64,000 nucleotides of DNA from Methylobacterium oryzihabitans (GCF_004004555.2 NZ_SACP01000005.1:172854-236853); one strand, 5' to 3'. Shown: positions 44,639 through 53,829, counted from the stretch's first letter. The notes: generated by a model from the letters alone, not told the origin. Program-made: numbers and translations.

Positions 44639-45769
44639 TCAGCCGAGCGGTCCGGAGAAGCTCGCGAGCAGCTTGATGACGTCGGCCTGACGCCGCGCAC
44701 CGGTCTTCTCGAAGATCCGCCGCAGATGGGTCCGCACCGTCGTCTCGGCGCAGCCGAGCAGACCGGCGATTTCGCGGATGCCGTTGGCCTCGGTCACGCA
44801 GACCAGCACCCGCATCTCCGCCGGCGTGATGTTGTACTGCTTCGCGATCGCCTCCAGGGCGTGCGGCCTGTCGAGGGTCACGCGCTGGACGAACACCGCC
44901 GCGGCGGCCGGGGCCTCGGCGGGCAGGCCCTGCCGGCCGGGCGAGAGCGGCAGGACGTGCGCCACCCAGCCGTCGTCGATGGTCTCGCCGAGCGGCAGCG
45001 CCGTGCCCTGGGCCGGCCCGCCGTCCCGCCCGCGGACGGCCTGCGCCACCGCCTCGTCGAGCGCCCGGGTCGTCGCCTCCGCCGGCGCGGCGAGCCGGCC
45101 GGCCTGCCGCCGGAGCGGATGCCCCCGTTCCAGCAGGCGCTCGCCGGCGGCGTTGGACCGCACCAGCCGGCCGGAGCGGTCGAGGAGGAAGATGCCGGCC
45201 GAGACGCTGTCGAGGACCGCGGCGTAGGAGCTTCCGAGGACCGGGCGCTGCTCCAGGATCCGGCCGATCGCGACGGCGCGGCGGAAATGCGGGCCGAGCA
45301 GCCGCATCCGCTCGCGCACGCCGTCGTCGACCCGGCCGTGCCGCTCGTAGAGCATCACCGTCACGGTGGCGAAGGTGGTCGCCGACTTCTCGAGCACGAC
45401 GCCGACGGCGTCGCACAGGCCCTGGGGCCTGGCCCATTCGCGGTAGAACCGGGTGCGGAGGAAGTCCTCGTAGGGCATGAGCATGTCGGCCCAGACGAGG
45501 TCGCCCGGCCGCGCATAGGCCATGATGAGCGGCGGCAGCGGGTAGATGCGGCCGTACTCCGTCGCCATCAGGTGCATGTAATGGGGGTCGCTGCCCCAAT
45601 CGACGGACACGTCGAGGTCGTGGTTGAGCGAGTCGGTCCGCGACAGGTTGCAGGATCCGCCGCCGACGAAGACCGACGTCGCCCTGACCACCGCCGGCCA
45701 CAGCGCCGGATCGAGCGCCGCGTCGTAGATGTCCCCGATCAGCGCCGACAGTTGCTCAGAGTCCACCAT
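44639..45769 (-). CDS. LuxR-family transcriptional regulator
   Basis: A 376-residue protein with a C-terminal LuxR/GerE helix-turn-helix (NITPAEMRVLVCVTEANGIR, then EIAGLLGCAETTVRTHLRRI and FEKTGARRQADVIKLL). The N-terminal two-thirds lacks a recognisable autoinducer or receiver domain, but a PAS-like part around LDSVSAGIFLLDRSGRLVRS (about residues 210-240) may sense a ligand. The start MVDSEQL (45769) fits the family; the frame also reads upstream. It lies upstream of and in the same direction as the RTX gene, so it may control that gene. Target sites were not seen. Confidence 0.85.
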   Translation of the reverse strand: MVDSEQLSALIGDIYDAALDPALWPAVVRATSVFVGGGSCNLSRTDSLNHDLDVSVDWGSDPHYMHLMATEYGRIYPLPPLIMAYARPGDLVWADMLMPYEDFLRTRFYREWARPQGLCDAVGVVLEKSATTFATVTVMLYERHGRVDDGVRERMRLLGPHFRRAVAIGRILEQRPVLGSSYAAVLDSVSAGIFLLDRSGRLVRSNAAGERLLERGHPLRRQAGRLAAPAEATTRALDEAVAQAVRGRDGGPAQGTALPLGETIDDGWVAHVLPLSPGRQGLPAEAPAAAAVFVQRVTLDRPHALEAIAKQYNITPAEMRVLVCVTEANGIREIAGLLGCAETTVRTHLRRIFEKTGARRQADVIKLLASFSGPLG

Positions 45770-45922
45770 CGGCCTGTTCCGGACTTCCCTGCTGTGAGGA
45801 CGGCAGGCGATCGATAGGGTCGCACCGGCCCGGCAATCGATCACTGTCGCGGAACGGCGGAAGACTGATGCAGGTCCCGGGCCACGGGTCTTGCGGTGGA
45901 CCGGCCCCGGTCCGCACGCCGC

Positions 45923-46954
45923 TCAGGCGGGGCCTGCGGCGGCGACGATCTCGCGGATCTCCGGCAGCATCCGCTGGGTCGCCTGCCGGCCCAATTCGAT
46001 GCATTCCTCGGCGCGGTGGAACTCGAACAGGCCCATCTGGGCGAGCTTGGGGTTGATCGTCACGTCCGGCGGGTCGCCGGCGAGGCGCGAGCGCGAGATC
46101 CGGTCCTGGGTGATGTTGAAGGCGTCGATCATCACGCTGGCGATGCCGTTGGGCGCGCCGGGATCGGCGGGCCGCGCCCGGCTGGCCTTGAGCCGGCCGG
46201 TGCCGCGCAGCAGCGCCCAGCGCCGGGGCGCCTCCGGCGCCAGGGCGGCGACCGCGGCCGGAGGCTCGATGGCCTCGGCGCCGTGGGCCTGGATCACGGT
46301 GCCGCGCACCCGGGCGTCGCCGTTGAGGTTGACGCAGATCACGACGTCGGCGCCGAGCGCCCGGGCGGCGGTGACCGGGACCGGATTGACCAGCGCCCCG
46401 TCCATCAGCCAGCGGCCCGCGACCTTGACCGGGTCGAACACGCCCGGCAGGGCGTAGGAGGCCCGCACCGCCTCGACCACGTCGCCGCGGGTGAGCCAGA
46501 TCTCGTGGCCGGTGCCGAGTTCGGTCGCGACGGCGGCGAAGGTGACCGGCAGCGACTCGATCCGGCACCCGGCGAGGTCGCGCTCCAGGAGGCGGCGCAG
46601 GCGCTCGCCGGCGATCAGGCCCGAGCCGCTGATGTGGAAGTCGAGCAGCCCCATCACCCGGCGCTTGGTCAGCGCGCGGGCGAAGGCGGCGAGTTCGTCG
46701 AGCTTGCCGGCGGAGAAGCAGGCCCCGACCGCCGCTCCGATCGAGCAGCCGGCGACCACGTCGATGGCGAGACCGGCCTCGCGCAGGACCTGGATCGCGC
46801 CGATATGCGACCAGCCGCGGGCGGCTCCGCCGCCGAGGGCGAGCCCGATCCTCGGCCGGCGCGGCGGGTTCTCGGGGGCCGGGGCTCCGACGGCGGCGGC
46901 CTCCGCGACGCCGCGGACGGGTGCCGGCGAGAACAACGCGATGCCGCCCCACAT
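45923..46954 (-). CDS. Patatin-like phospholipase (RssA type)
   Basis: A 343-residue serine lipase. It has the oxyanion loop GLALGGGAARGWSHIGAIQV, the nucleophile GCSIG (GxSxG) in VVAGCSIGAAVGACFSAGKL and the DGA dyad in WLMDGALVNPVPV. These are the Ser-Asp catalytic parts of patatins, which release fatty acids from phospholipids. It has no signal peptide and is probably cytoplasmic or membrane-associated. The start MWGGIAL is kept; its ribosome site is weak. It is transcribed away from the helicase region across a repeat-rich gap. Confidence 0.88.
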   Translation of the reverse strand: MWGGIALFSPAPVRGVAEAAAVGAPAPENPPRRPRIGLALGGGAARGWSHIGAIQVLREAGLAIDVVAGCSIGAAVGACFSAGKLDELAAFARALTKRRVMGLLDFHISGSGLIAGERLRRLLERDLAGCRIESLPVTFAAVATELGTGHEIWLTRGDVVEAVRASYALPGVFDPVKVAGRWLMDGALVNPVPVTAARALGADVVICVNLNGDARVRGTVIQAHGAEAIEPPAAVAALAPEAPRRWALLRGTGRLKASRARPADPGAPNGIASVMIDAFNITQDRISRSRLAGDPPDVTINPKLAQMGLFEFHRAEECIELGRQATQRMLPEIREIVAAAGPA

Positions 46955-47032
46955 GATCGCCGCGCTCCCCGACGCCGACGGTTCAGATCCCGACCCTATC
47001 GCGAACAGGTCAAGCGATCGTCAACGGCGGCG

Positions 47033-47062
47033 CAGGGCCACCGCTTCGGAGCGATGGCCCTG
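47033..47062. repeat. Short palindromic repeat R3, copy 1
   Basis: CAGGGCCACCGC - TTCGGA - GCGATGGCCCTG: 12-bp arms with one mismatch. The same motif CAGGGCCATCGCTTC recurs three more times within 2.5 kb around the DEAD-box helicase. It lies in the gap 46955-47405, which holds no gene. Confidence 0.75.
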
Positions 47063-47077
47063 GTGTCTTGCTTGGCC

Positions 47078-47185
47078 TCATACGGTTTCTGATTGATCGC
47101 TTCGCGATGCAGAAACCGGCTTCGCTCAGTCGCCGCGCGGGCTGGTGAGACGGTTTTCGGAACTGATCGTCCGAAAACCGTATCA
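47078..47185 (+). repeat. Dispersed palindromic repeat R1, copy f
   Basis: A clear copy: ATCGCTTCGCGATGCAG hairpin, TTCGCTCAGTCGCCGCGCGG, then ACGGTTTTCGGA (47150-47161) paired with TCCGAAAACCGT (47170-47181), loop of 8 bases, ending TATCA. It lies between the patatin and the helicase genes, which are both on the minus strand. Confidence 0.85.
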
Positions 47186-47270
47186 GGCGCCGGCAGTCAC
47201 GTGCGACACGTCGTGTCGCCGCGACTTTGGCTTTCGCTCCGCTCTGAGTTCAGGCGGGCATCCGTCCGCC

Positions 47271-47373
47271 GAACCCGCTCCGCGGGGCGCTGTTCGGGCG
47301 CAAAGCGCACCGCGCCCGCCATGGAGCGTCGCCCTGCGGGCGACTTCAGGACAATCGCTGAAGCGATGGCCCT
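47271..47373 (-). repeat. Repeat R3 extended copy, left of helicase
   Basis: Its reverse complement shares about 60-90 bases with 49280-49367: CAGGGCCATCGCTTCAGCGA, CGCCCGCAGGGCGACGCTCC and GCGCCCCGCGGAGC. It is inverted relative to the copy on the far side of the helicase gene. Confidence 0.8.
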
Positions 47374-47405
47374 GAATGGCGACGCTCGGCAGCCGCGCCG
47401 CCGCG

Positions 47406-49073
47406 TCAGCCGCGGCGGCGGGCGCGCTCCACCGGCCGGCTGTGGCCGCGGCGCGGCGGGCGGGCGGCCTCGGCCTCGCCGGGCAGCGGCTCGACCTGGA
47501 GGTCGGCCGGCCCGGTGCGGCCGAAGCTGTGGGCGAAGCGCTCGGCCGCGCCGCCGCGGATCTCGAACTTGGTCTCGCGGTCGAAGATCCGGATCGCCCC
47601 GACCTCCTCGCGGGTGACCTCGCCGCGCCGGCACAGCATCGGCAGCAGGCGGCGCGGGTCGGCGTTGTCGCGCCGGCCGACATTGAGGCGGAACCACACG
47701 CTCGGCCCGAAGGCCGGGCGCGGCCCGTCGCGCCGCGGCGCCAGCGGGCGGCCGGTCTCGAAGCCCGGATCGGTGACCTCCTCGGGCGCCGGCAGGCGGG
47801 TGCGGCACAGGCGGGCGAAGGCCGCGGCCAGGTCCTCGGCGCCGTACCGCTCCAGCAGGGCGCGCGCGGTGGCGCGGTCCTCCTCGGACGGCTCCTCGGT
47901 CAGGACCGGGTCCTGCAGCAGGCGGTCCTGGTCGAGGGTACGGATCTCGTCGGCCGGGGGCGGGCCCGACCACGTCGCGGCGACGCCGGCGCGGGCCAGC
48001 ATCTCCTCGGCCCGGCGCCGGCGCGAGGCCGGGACGAGGAGCGCGCTGATCCCCTTGCGCCCGGCCCGGCCGGTGCGGCCGGAGCGGTGCTGGAGCGTCT
48101 CGGCGTCGTTGGGCAGTTCGGCGTGGATGACGAGGCCGAGCCCCGGCAGGTCGATGCCGCGGGCGGCGACGTCGGTGGCGACGCAGACACGGGCGCGGCC
48201 GTCGCGCAGGGCCTGGAGGGCGGCGTTGCGCTCGCCCTGGCCGAGCTCGCCCGACAGGGCGACGACCGAGAAGCCGCGCTCGGTCAGCACCGCCTGGAGG
48301 TGGCGCACGGCGTTGCGGGTGTTGCAGAACACGATCGCGGTCGGCGCCTCGACCTGCCGCAGGGTGTTGACCACTACGAGCTCGGTCTCTCGCGGCAGGA
48401 TGCGCAGGGCCCGGTACTCGATGTCGGCGTGGCCGCGGGTCTCGGCCTGGACCGCGAGGCGCAGGGCGTCGCGCTGGTAGGTCTCGGCGAGCGCGACGAT
48501 GCCCTTGGGCAGGGTGGCGGAGAACAGCAGCGTGCGCCGCTCGGCCGGCGTCGTGGCGAGGATGAACTCGAGATCCTCGCGGAAGCCGAGATCGAGCATC
48601 TCGTCGGCCTCGTCGAGCACCACGGCGCGCAGGGCGGACGGGTCGAGGTTGCGCCGCTCGAGGTGGTCGCGCAGGCGCCCCGGCGTGCCGACGACGATGT
48701 GGACGCCCTCGCCGAGCATCCGGCTCTCGCGCCGCGGATCCATGCCGCCGACGCAGGCCGCCACCCGGGCGCCGGCCGGCCCGTAGAGCCACGACAGCTC
48801 GCGATGGACCTGGAGCGCCAGTTCGCGGGTCGGCGCGATCACCAGCGCCAGCGGCGCACCGGGGGGCGGCAGCGCCTCGGCCTCGCCGAGCAGGGTTCCG
48901 GCCATGGCGAGGCCGTACGCGACGGTCTTGCCGGAGCCGGTCTGGGCCGAGACCAGGAGGTCGCGGCCGGCGCCGGCGGGTTCGAGGACGGCGGCCTGGA
49001 CCGGAGTCGGGTCGTCGTAGCCGCGCTCGCCGAGGGCATGGGCGAGGGCGGGCGGAAGCACGGGAAAAGGCAC
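47406..49073 (-). CDS. DEAD-box ATP-dependent RNA helicase with DbpA-type RNA-binding domain
   Basis: A 555-residue helicase. Motifs in order: Q motif region GYDDPTPVQAAVL, I SAQTGSGKT, Ia PTRELAL, Ib GTPGRL, II VLDEADEMLDLG, III SAT, IV FCNTRNAV, V DVAARGIDLPG and VI HRSGRTGRAG. A DbpA/CsdA-like RNA-binding domain follows near the end (SVWFRLNVGRRDNADPRRLL through RETKFEIRGG), then a basic tail. It probably unwinds structured rRNA or mRNA during ribosome assembly or cold adaptation. The start is taken as GTG 49073, since VPFPVLPPALA is where family members begin; upstream codons look like untranslated leader. Confidence 0.9.
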   Translation of the reverse strand: MPFPVLPPALAHALGERGYDDPTPVQAAVLEPAGAGRDLLVSAQTGSGKTVAYGLAMAGTLLGEAEALPPPGAPLALVIAPTRELALQVHRELSWLYGPAGARVAACVGGMDPRRESRMLGEGVHIVVGTPGRLRDHLERRNLDPSALRAVVLDEADEMLDLGFREDLEFILATTPAERRTLLFSATLPKGIVALAETYQRDALRLAVQAETRGHADIEYRALRILPRETELVVVNTLRQVEAPTAIVFCNTRNAVRHLQAVLTERGFSVVALSGELGQGERNAALQALRDGRARVCVATDVAARGIDLPGLGLVIHAELPNDAETLQHRSGRTGRAGRKGISALLVPASRRRRAEEMLARAGVAATWSGPPPADEIRTLDQDRLLQDPVLTEEPSEEDRATARALLERYGAEDLAAAFARLCRTRLPAPEEVTDPGFETGRPLAPRRDGPRPAFGPSVWFRLNVGRRDNADPRRLLPMLCRRGEVTREEVGAIRIFDRETKFEIRGGAAERFAHSFGRTGPADLQVEPLPGEAEAARPPRRGHSRPVERARRRG

Positions 49074-49279
49074 GGTCGACAGAGTTCCCAAAGGACGACG
49101 CGCGGGGTCTGGTGGCCGTCGCGGCGGGAGCCCGGCGCGGTCGCGCCCGAGGCTCGCAAGCCGCACCAGGAGGCGGGCCGCATCAGGCGGCCCGGGCGGC
49201 GCGTGTCCCACGGGTCTGGAGGAGAGCGGCGCAGATACCCCAAGTTCGCCCGGAAGTCCAGCGCCGACCGAGGCGCGGC

Positions 49280-49367
49280 CAGGGCCATCGCTTCAGCGAT
49301 TGTCCTGCGGCCGCCCGCAGGGCGACGCTCCATGCCGGGCGCGCAGAGCGCCCCGCGGAGCAGGTTC
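49280..49367 (+). repeat. Repeat R3 extended copy, right of helicase
   Basis: Begins CAGGGCCATCGCTTCAGCGA and ends GCGCCCCGCGGAGCAGGTTC. Nearly identical over its first 28 bases to the inverse of 47346-47373, so the helicase gene is flanked by inverted copies. Confidence 0.8.
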
Positions 49368-49456
49368 GAGGGGGCGAATGTCCCCTCGACCGCGTAAGCG
49401 GAGCGACAGCCAAGTGAGCGGATGCGAACGCCGGCGCCTGAGGCCAAGCGGGAAAC

Positions 49457-49486
49457 CAGGGCAATCGCCCTGAAGCGATGGCCCTG
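49457..49486. repeat. Short palindromic repeat R3, copy 4
   Basis: CAGGGCAATCGC - CCTGAA - GCGATGGCCCTG: 12-bp arms with one mismatch, just before the acetyltransferase stop codon (49502), where it would act as a 3'-end hairpin for that gene's neighbour on the other strand. Confidence 0.75.
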
Positions 49487-49501
49487 GCGGCGCGGCCGCT
49501 G

Positions 49502-50032
49502 TCAGGCCGGCTCGTCGAGGGTCCGGGCCAGAAAGAGCGTCCCGGAGACCGGCGTGGGGTAGTACGGCGCGATCGGGCGAAAGCCGGCGCGGGCGTAGAG
49601 GGCGATCGCCCCGGCCATGTCCGGCAGGGTGTCGAGGCGCATCTCGCGGTAGCCGAGGCGGCGCGCCTCGGCGAGGACCGCCGCGACCAGCCGCCGGCCG
49701 AGTCCGCGCCCACGGGCGGCCGGCGCGAGATAGAGCCGCTTCATCTCGCACACCTCCGGCGGGGCGAGCGGGCGCAGAGCGACGCAGCCGAGCGCCGTCC
49801 CGGCCGCGTCGCGGGCGAGCAGCAGGGCCCCGTCCGGCGGCGCGTAGGCTCCCGGCAGGCCGGCGACCTCGGCCTCGAAGCCCTGGTAGCCGAGATCGAC
49901 CGACAGGGAGGCGGCGTAATCCCGGAACAGGGCGGCGGCGGCGGCGAGATCGGTGGGGGTGCGGGCGGGAGCGAGGGCGAGGTCGAGCCGGGGAGACGGC
50001 CGCCGGCCCGGATCGTTGGGGAGGCCGGTCAT
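49502..50032 (-). CDS. GNAT-family N-acetyltransferase
   Basis: A 176-residue acetyl-CoA-dependent transferase. The acetyl-CoA loop is EMKRLYLAPAARGRGLGRRL (R/Q-x-x-G-x-G/A, about residues 96-115), followed by LVAAVLAEARRLGYREMRLD and MAGAIALYARAGFRPIAPYY near the end. The substrate is unknown. Its start overlaps the upstream dehydratase gene by four bases (50029-50032), so the two are translated together. Confidence 0.88.
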   Translation of the reverse strand: MTGLPNDPGRRPSPRLDLALAPARTPTDLAAAAALFRDYAASLSVDLGYQGFEAEVAGLPGAYAPPDGALLLARDAAGTALGCVALRPLAPPEVCEMKRLYLAPAARGRGLGRRLVAAVLAEARRLGYREMRLDTLPDMAGAIALYARAGFRPIAPYYPTPVSGTLFLARTLDEPA

Positions 50033-50961
50033 CCCGCCGCCTGCCACGCCTGCAACTGCGCCACCGTCGCGGTCGCCCCGCCGCAGGCGATCGCCAGCAC
50101 CCGCCGGAACGGGGCGAGGACCTCGTGCCGGTCGTACAGCACCGCGAGGGCGGCGCCGCAGGCGGGCTCGACGAGGACGCGGTGATCGGCGAGGAAACGG
50201 GTGCAGGCCGCCACCGCCGCCCCGTCGGTCACCGTCACGCTGTGCACCGGCCGGGTCTTCGTCAGCCGGAAGGCACGGTCGCAGACCCGCTTGGCGCCGA
50301 GGGAGGTCGCCAGCGAGGTGATGGCCGGCAGCTCGACCGGCGCGCCGGCCCGGATCGCCGCGGCGAGGGAGGCGGCGCCCTCGGTCTCGACCGCGACGAT
50401 CGGCACGGCGGACCGGCCGTGGCGGGCGAGGCCCTCGGCCACCCCGGCCATCAGCCCGCCGCCGCCGACCGAGACCACGACCGCGTCGAAGGGCAGCCCG
50501 GCCGCGACCGCCTCGTCGATCATCGAGGCGTGGCCCGCCCACAGCAGCGGGTCGTCGAACGGGTGCAGGAAGGCGGTCTCGGCATCGACCAGCGCGAGGG
50601 CCCGGGCATTGGCCTCCTGCCAGGACGCGCCGTGGACGACGAGGTCCGCCTCCTCGCGGGCGATGAGTTCGCGGGCGGTGGCGCTCGTCGTCTCGGGCAC
50701 CACGACGGTGACCGGAACCCCGAGCCGGCGCCCGGCATACGCCACCGCGAGGCCGGCATTGCCGCCCGACGAGGACACGAAGCGCCGCTTGCCGTGGGCG
50801 GCGTGATGGGCGCAGGCGGCGCCGATGCCCCTGATCTTGAACGAGCCCGAGGGCTGCAACGCCTCCATCTTCGCCCACACCTCGCACCCGGCGGCGAGGC
50901 TCAGGGGGCGCGACTCGATCAGCGGCGTGGCGATGTGCAGGGGCATGGTGGAGACGGGCAT
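50029..50961 (-). CDS. PLP-dependent serine/threonine dehydratase-like protein
   Basis: A 310-residue fold-type II PLP enzyme. The lysine that binds PLP is in LQPSGSFKIRGIG (K42). The phosphate loop is VSSSGGNAGLAVAYAG and the glycine-rich end is VVVSVGGGGLMAGVAEGL. These are the parts of L-serine/L-threonine ammonia-lyases, which turn the amino acid into a keto acid and ammonia. It is shorter than biosynthetic IlvA because it lacks the ACT domain, and is closest to SDS-type serine dehydratases. The first of two close ATGs (50961) is kept; the other is 15 bases downstream. Confidence 0.88.
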   Translation of the reverse strand: MPVSTMPLHIATPLIESRPLSLAAGCEVWAKMEALQPSGSFKIRGIGAACAHHAAHGKRRFVSSSGGNAGLAVAYAGRRLGVPVTVVVPETTSATARELIAREEADLVVHGASWQEANARALALVDAETAFLHPFDDPLLWAGHASMIDEAVAAGLPFDAVVVSVGGGGLMAGVAEGLARHGRSAVPIVAVETEGAASLAAAIRAGAPVELPAITSLATSLGAKRVCDRAFRLTKTRPVHSVTVTDGAAVAACTRFLADHRVLVEPACGAALAVLYDRHEVLAPFRRVLAIACGGATATVAQLQAWQAAG

Positions 50962-51017
50962 GGTGGATACGGTTTGGGGAGCGAGGGTTGCTATCGAGAA
51001 AAAGGAGATCCGCGTCT

Positions 51018-51200
51018 CCCCTCTCCCGAGTGGGAGAGGGGCCGGGCCGGATCTGAAAGATCCGCATGAGGGTGGCTCGGGTTCGGGATGAGACGCTGAC
51101 CATCGAGCAGCACAGCTCGACCGTTTAGGTTTTTTTCGGCACCGTCTCCACCCTGCGCGATTTTCGATCGCCCCTACCCCTCTCCCACTCGGGAGAGGGG
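51018..51200. repeat. Element bounded by exact 24-bp inverted repeats
   Basis: The end sequence begins CCCCTCTCCCGAGTGGGAGA (51018-51041) and is repeated exactly in inverse at 51177-51200. Each end is itself nearly palindromic. The inside contains GGCCGGATCTGAAAGATCCG and no gene. It matches a class of intergenic element I recognise from Methylobacterium-like genomes. The element fills most of the 304-bp gap 50962-51265, which otherwise holds no gene. Confidence 0.85.
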
Positions 51201-51265
51201 ATCCCGCGCTTGATTCTCAACAGCGTTTTTCCCCGGGCGGCGGCGGGGGACGCGGCCCCGCCCCG

Positions 51266-51427
51266 TCAGCGCTCCGCCGCCGGCGTGATGCCGAGTTCGG
51301 CGAGCTTGGCGTGGATGTCCGGCAGGGCGCGCTTGAGCTTGAGGCTCATCACCGTGGCCGGCACGCCCTCGCGGGCCATCTCGCGCAGCTGCTGCACCGA
51401 TTCGAGGGTCCAGGGAGTCTCGCTCAT
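51266..51427 (-). CDS. Small GcrA-like helical protein
   Basis: A 53-residue protein: MSETPWTLESVQQLREMARE then GVPATVMSLKLKRALPDIHA and KLAELGITP. The W-T-x-x-x-V-x-x-L start and the spacing of hydrophobic residues resemble the HTH of GcrA-like and small alphaproteobacterial DNA-binding proteins. The GGAGG ribosome site six bases before ATG 51427 supports expression. Its function is unknown. It is the last minus-strand gene before rnpB. Confidence 0.7.
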   Translation of the reverse strand: MSETPWTLESVQQLREMAREGVPATVMSLKLKRALPDIHAKLAELGITPAAER

Positions 51428-51519
51428 CGTCGCCTCCGTGTCGCGACCGCGCTGGCGGCGGCCTGGATACCGGCAGCTAGGGCTTGGCCGGCTGCCCGGC
51501 AACCGGCGGCCGTTTCGGC

Positions 51520-51548
51520 TTGACGTTGCCCCGCGCCGCGGCGCACAT
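51520..51548 (+). promoter_or_regulatory. Possible rnpB promoter
   Basis: TTGACG (51520-51525), a 17-base spacer and GCACAT (51543-51548) end eight bases before the first base of the RNase P RNA helix P1 (51556). Geometry fits a housekeeping sigma promoter; the -10 match is weak. Confidence 0.4.
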
Positions 51549-51555
51549 CGCCGCC

Positions 51556-51990
<435 letters not shown>

Positions 51991-52366
51991 TCCCCTTTTC
52001 CCGACCCGGCACGCGGGCGCCGGTGCCCCGAAAGGCTTCGTTAAGGTTGCTGACGTCTGATCGGCTCCGACGGGACTCCGACCCGTCCGGTCCCTCGCCG
52101 GTCCCTCGCGTTGACGCTCCCAGAGGCCCATGTTAGCCCGAGTCACCTCGTCCACGGCGATTCCTGGAGCGACGACCGCGGCCTGCGAATGCAGGCTTCC
52201 TGGCCGTGCGCCCGATTCCGTCCTGGCTGCACCGGCGCGCTCTCGCCGGGCCCGGCGGCCGGCTGCCGATACCGTTCGGATTGCGGAGTATGATGGATCG
52301 ATCCCTGTCCGCCGCCGCTCCGCGGCGTGCCGGCCTGTCGGCCGGGGCCGGCGCGGAGGCGTGCCG
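51991..52366. other. 376-bp gap between rnpB and rsmH
   Basis: Holds no gene; mraZ, which usually precedes rsmH, is absent. A TTGACG at 52111 with a weak downstream -10 at about 52133 may be the dcw promoter. No mraZ-type operator repeats were seen. Confidence 0.55.
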
Positions 52367-53398
52367 ATGAGCGGGCGCCCGGATCTCGGCGCCCCCCACG
52401 TTCCGGTCCTGCTCGACGAGGTCGTGCAGGCCCTCGACCTCGACCGGCCCGGGGCCGCCCTGGTCGACGGCACCTTCGGGGCCGGCGGCTATTCCCGGGC
52501 GATCCTCGCCGCCTGCCCGGACGGCCGCGTCGTCGCCATCGACCGCGACCCGACCGCGATCGCCGCCGGCCGGCCGCTCGCCGACGAGTCCGGCGGGCGC
52601 CTGATCCTCGCCGAGGGCCGCTTCGGCGACCTCGACGCCCTCGCGCAGGCCCACGGGGTGCCGGCGGCGGACGGCGTCGTGCTCGACATCGGCGTGTCGT
52701 CGATGCAGCTCGACCGGGCCGAGCGCGGCTTCTCGTTCCGCCAGGACGGCCCCCTCGACATGCGGATGGAGGGGCGCGGCACCAGCGCCGCCGACCTCGT
52801 CAACGAGGCGTCCGAGGCCGAACTCGCCGACATCGTCTACCATTACGGCGAGGAGCGCCGGGCCCGGGCGGTGGCGCGGGCGATCCTGGAGGCGCGGCGC
52901 AAGGGCCCGATCGAGACCACGACCGCCCTCGCCGACCTCGTCGCCGCCGTGGTGCGGGCCGAGCCCGGCAGCCCGATCCACCCGGCGACCCGGACCTTCC
53001 AGGGCCTGCGCATCGCGGTCAACGACGAGCTCGGCGAACTTGTGCGGGCGCTGCACGCCGCCGAGCGGCTGCTCAGGCCCGGCGGCCGCCTCGTGGTGGT
53101 GACCTTCCACTCGCTCGAGGACCGCATCGTCAAGCAGTTCCTCTCGGCCCGCAGCGGCCGGGCGGTGACCGCCTCGCGCCACCTGCCGATGGCGGCCGAG
53201 CCGCCGCCGCGCAGCTTCACCCTCGTCACCAAGGGGCCGGTCGGCCCGACCGAGGCCGAGTGCCGGGCCAATCCCCGCGCCCGCTCGGCCAAGCTGCGGG
53301 CGGGGGCGCGCACCGACGCCCCGGCGCCCCCGCCCCTCTCGGCGCTCGACGCCCTCGCGGCCCTGCCGGCCGAGCGGCGCGGAGGACCCCGCCGGTGA
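52367..53398 (+). CDS. rsmH: 16S rRNA m4C1402 N4-methyltransferase
   Basis: A 343-residue SAM-dependent enzyme that methylates the N4 of C1402 in the 16S rRNA decoding site. Marks: [28 protein letters not shown] (SAM loop), [51 protein letters not shown] and [15 protein letters not shown]. The start ATG 52367 has GGAGG eight bases upstream. It opens the division/cell-wall cluster; its stop overlaps the ftsL start by four bases. Confidence 0.96.
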   Translation: MSGRPDLGAPHVPVLLDEVVQALDLDRPGAALVDGTFGAGGYSRAILAACPDGRVVAIDRDPTAIAAGRPLADESGGRLILAEGRFGDLDALAQAHGVPAADGVVLDIGVSSMQLDRAERGFSFRQDGPLDMRMEGRGTSAADLVNEASEAELADIVYHYGEERRARAVARAILEARRKGPIETTTALADLVAAVVRAEPGSPIHPATRTFQGLRIAVNDELGELVRALHAAERLLRPGGRLVVVTFHSLEDRIVKQFLSARSGRAVTASRHLPMAAEPPPRSFTLVTKGPVGPTEAECRANPRARSAKLRAGARTDAPAPPPLSALDALAALPAERRGGPRR

Positions 53399-53829
53399 TC
53401 CGCCTCCTGCATCTTGCCGCCATCGCGGGCCTGATCGCCTCGGCCGTCTACGCCTACTCGATCAAGTACGAGACGCTCTATCAGGCCGAGCAGGTCGCCA
53501 AGCTGAAGATCCGCCTGCGCAAGGAGCGCGAGGCGATCGCGGTCCTGCGGGCCGAGTGGCAGCTCCTGACCCGGCCCGACCGCCTCCAGGGCGCCGTCGA
53601 CAAGTATCTCGGCCTCGAGCCGATCGGCACCGAGCATCTCGGCCGCCTCGCCGACCTGCCGGCGCGGCCCGAGCGCGGCGACGAGATCGCCCGCAAGCTC
53701 GAGGCGCTCGGGCTGTTCGCCACCGCGACCCCGGGCAAGGAGCGCTCCACCCCGACCACCGGCCGCGGCGGCGACGAGCCGCGCACCACCGGATCCACGT
53801 CCACCCGCACGCCCACGGCGACGAGGTAA
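53395..53829 (+). CDS. ftsL: Cell division protein FtsL-like
   Basis: A 144-residue bitopic inner-membrane protein with one helix at about residues 3-21 ([19 protein letters not shown]). A periplasmic leucine-zipper-like coiled coil follows ([31 protein letters not shown]), and a low-complexity tail completes it. FtsL links FtsB/FtsQ to FtsI-FtsW at the septum. Start GTG 53395 overlaps the rsmH stop as GTGA. Identification rests on position and topology, since FtsL sequences diverge. Confidence 0.85.
   Translation: MIRLLHLAAIAGLIASAVYAYSIKYETLYQAEQVAKLKIRLRKEREAIAVLRAEWQLLTRPDRLQGAVDKYLGLEPIGTEHLGRLADLPARPERGDEIARKLEALGLFATATPGKERSTPTTGRGGDEPRTTGSTSTRTPTATR

Larger units (their letters stand above)
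49074..49501. other. 428-bp gap between helicase and acetyltransferase genes
   Basis: Both flanking genes are on the minus strand. It holds the two R3 palindromes listed below and a stretch of unremarkable G+C-rich DNA. No gene or tRNA was seen. The helicase promoter must be in its left part. Confidence 0.5.

Noticed and set aside
42185..45817. 1,210-codon plus-strand open frame opposite the RTX and LuxR genes
   Set aside because: It mirrors both minus-strand genes; its valine/alanine/aspartate pattern follows from their third codon positions.
51997..52366. Search for mraZ upstream of rsmH
   Set aside because: The space is too short and no MraZ-like sequence is seen in any frame.
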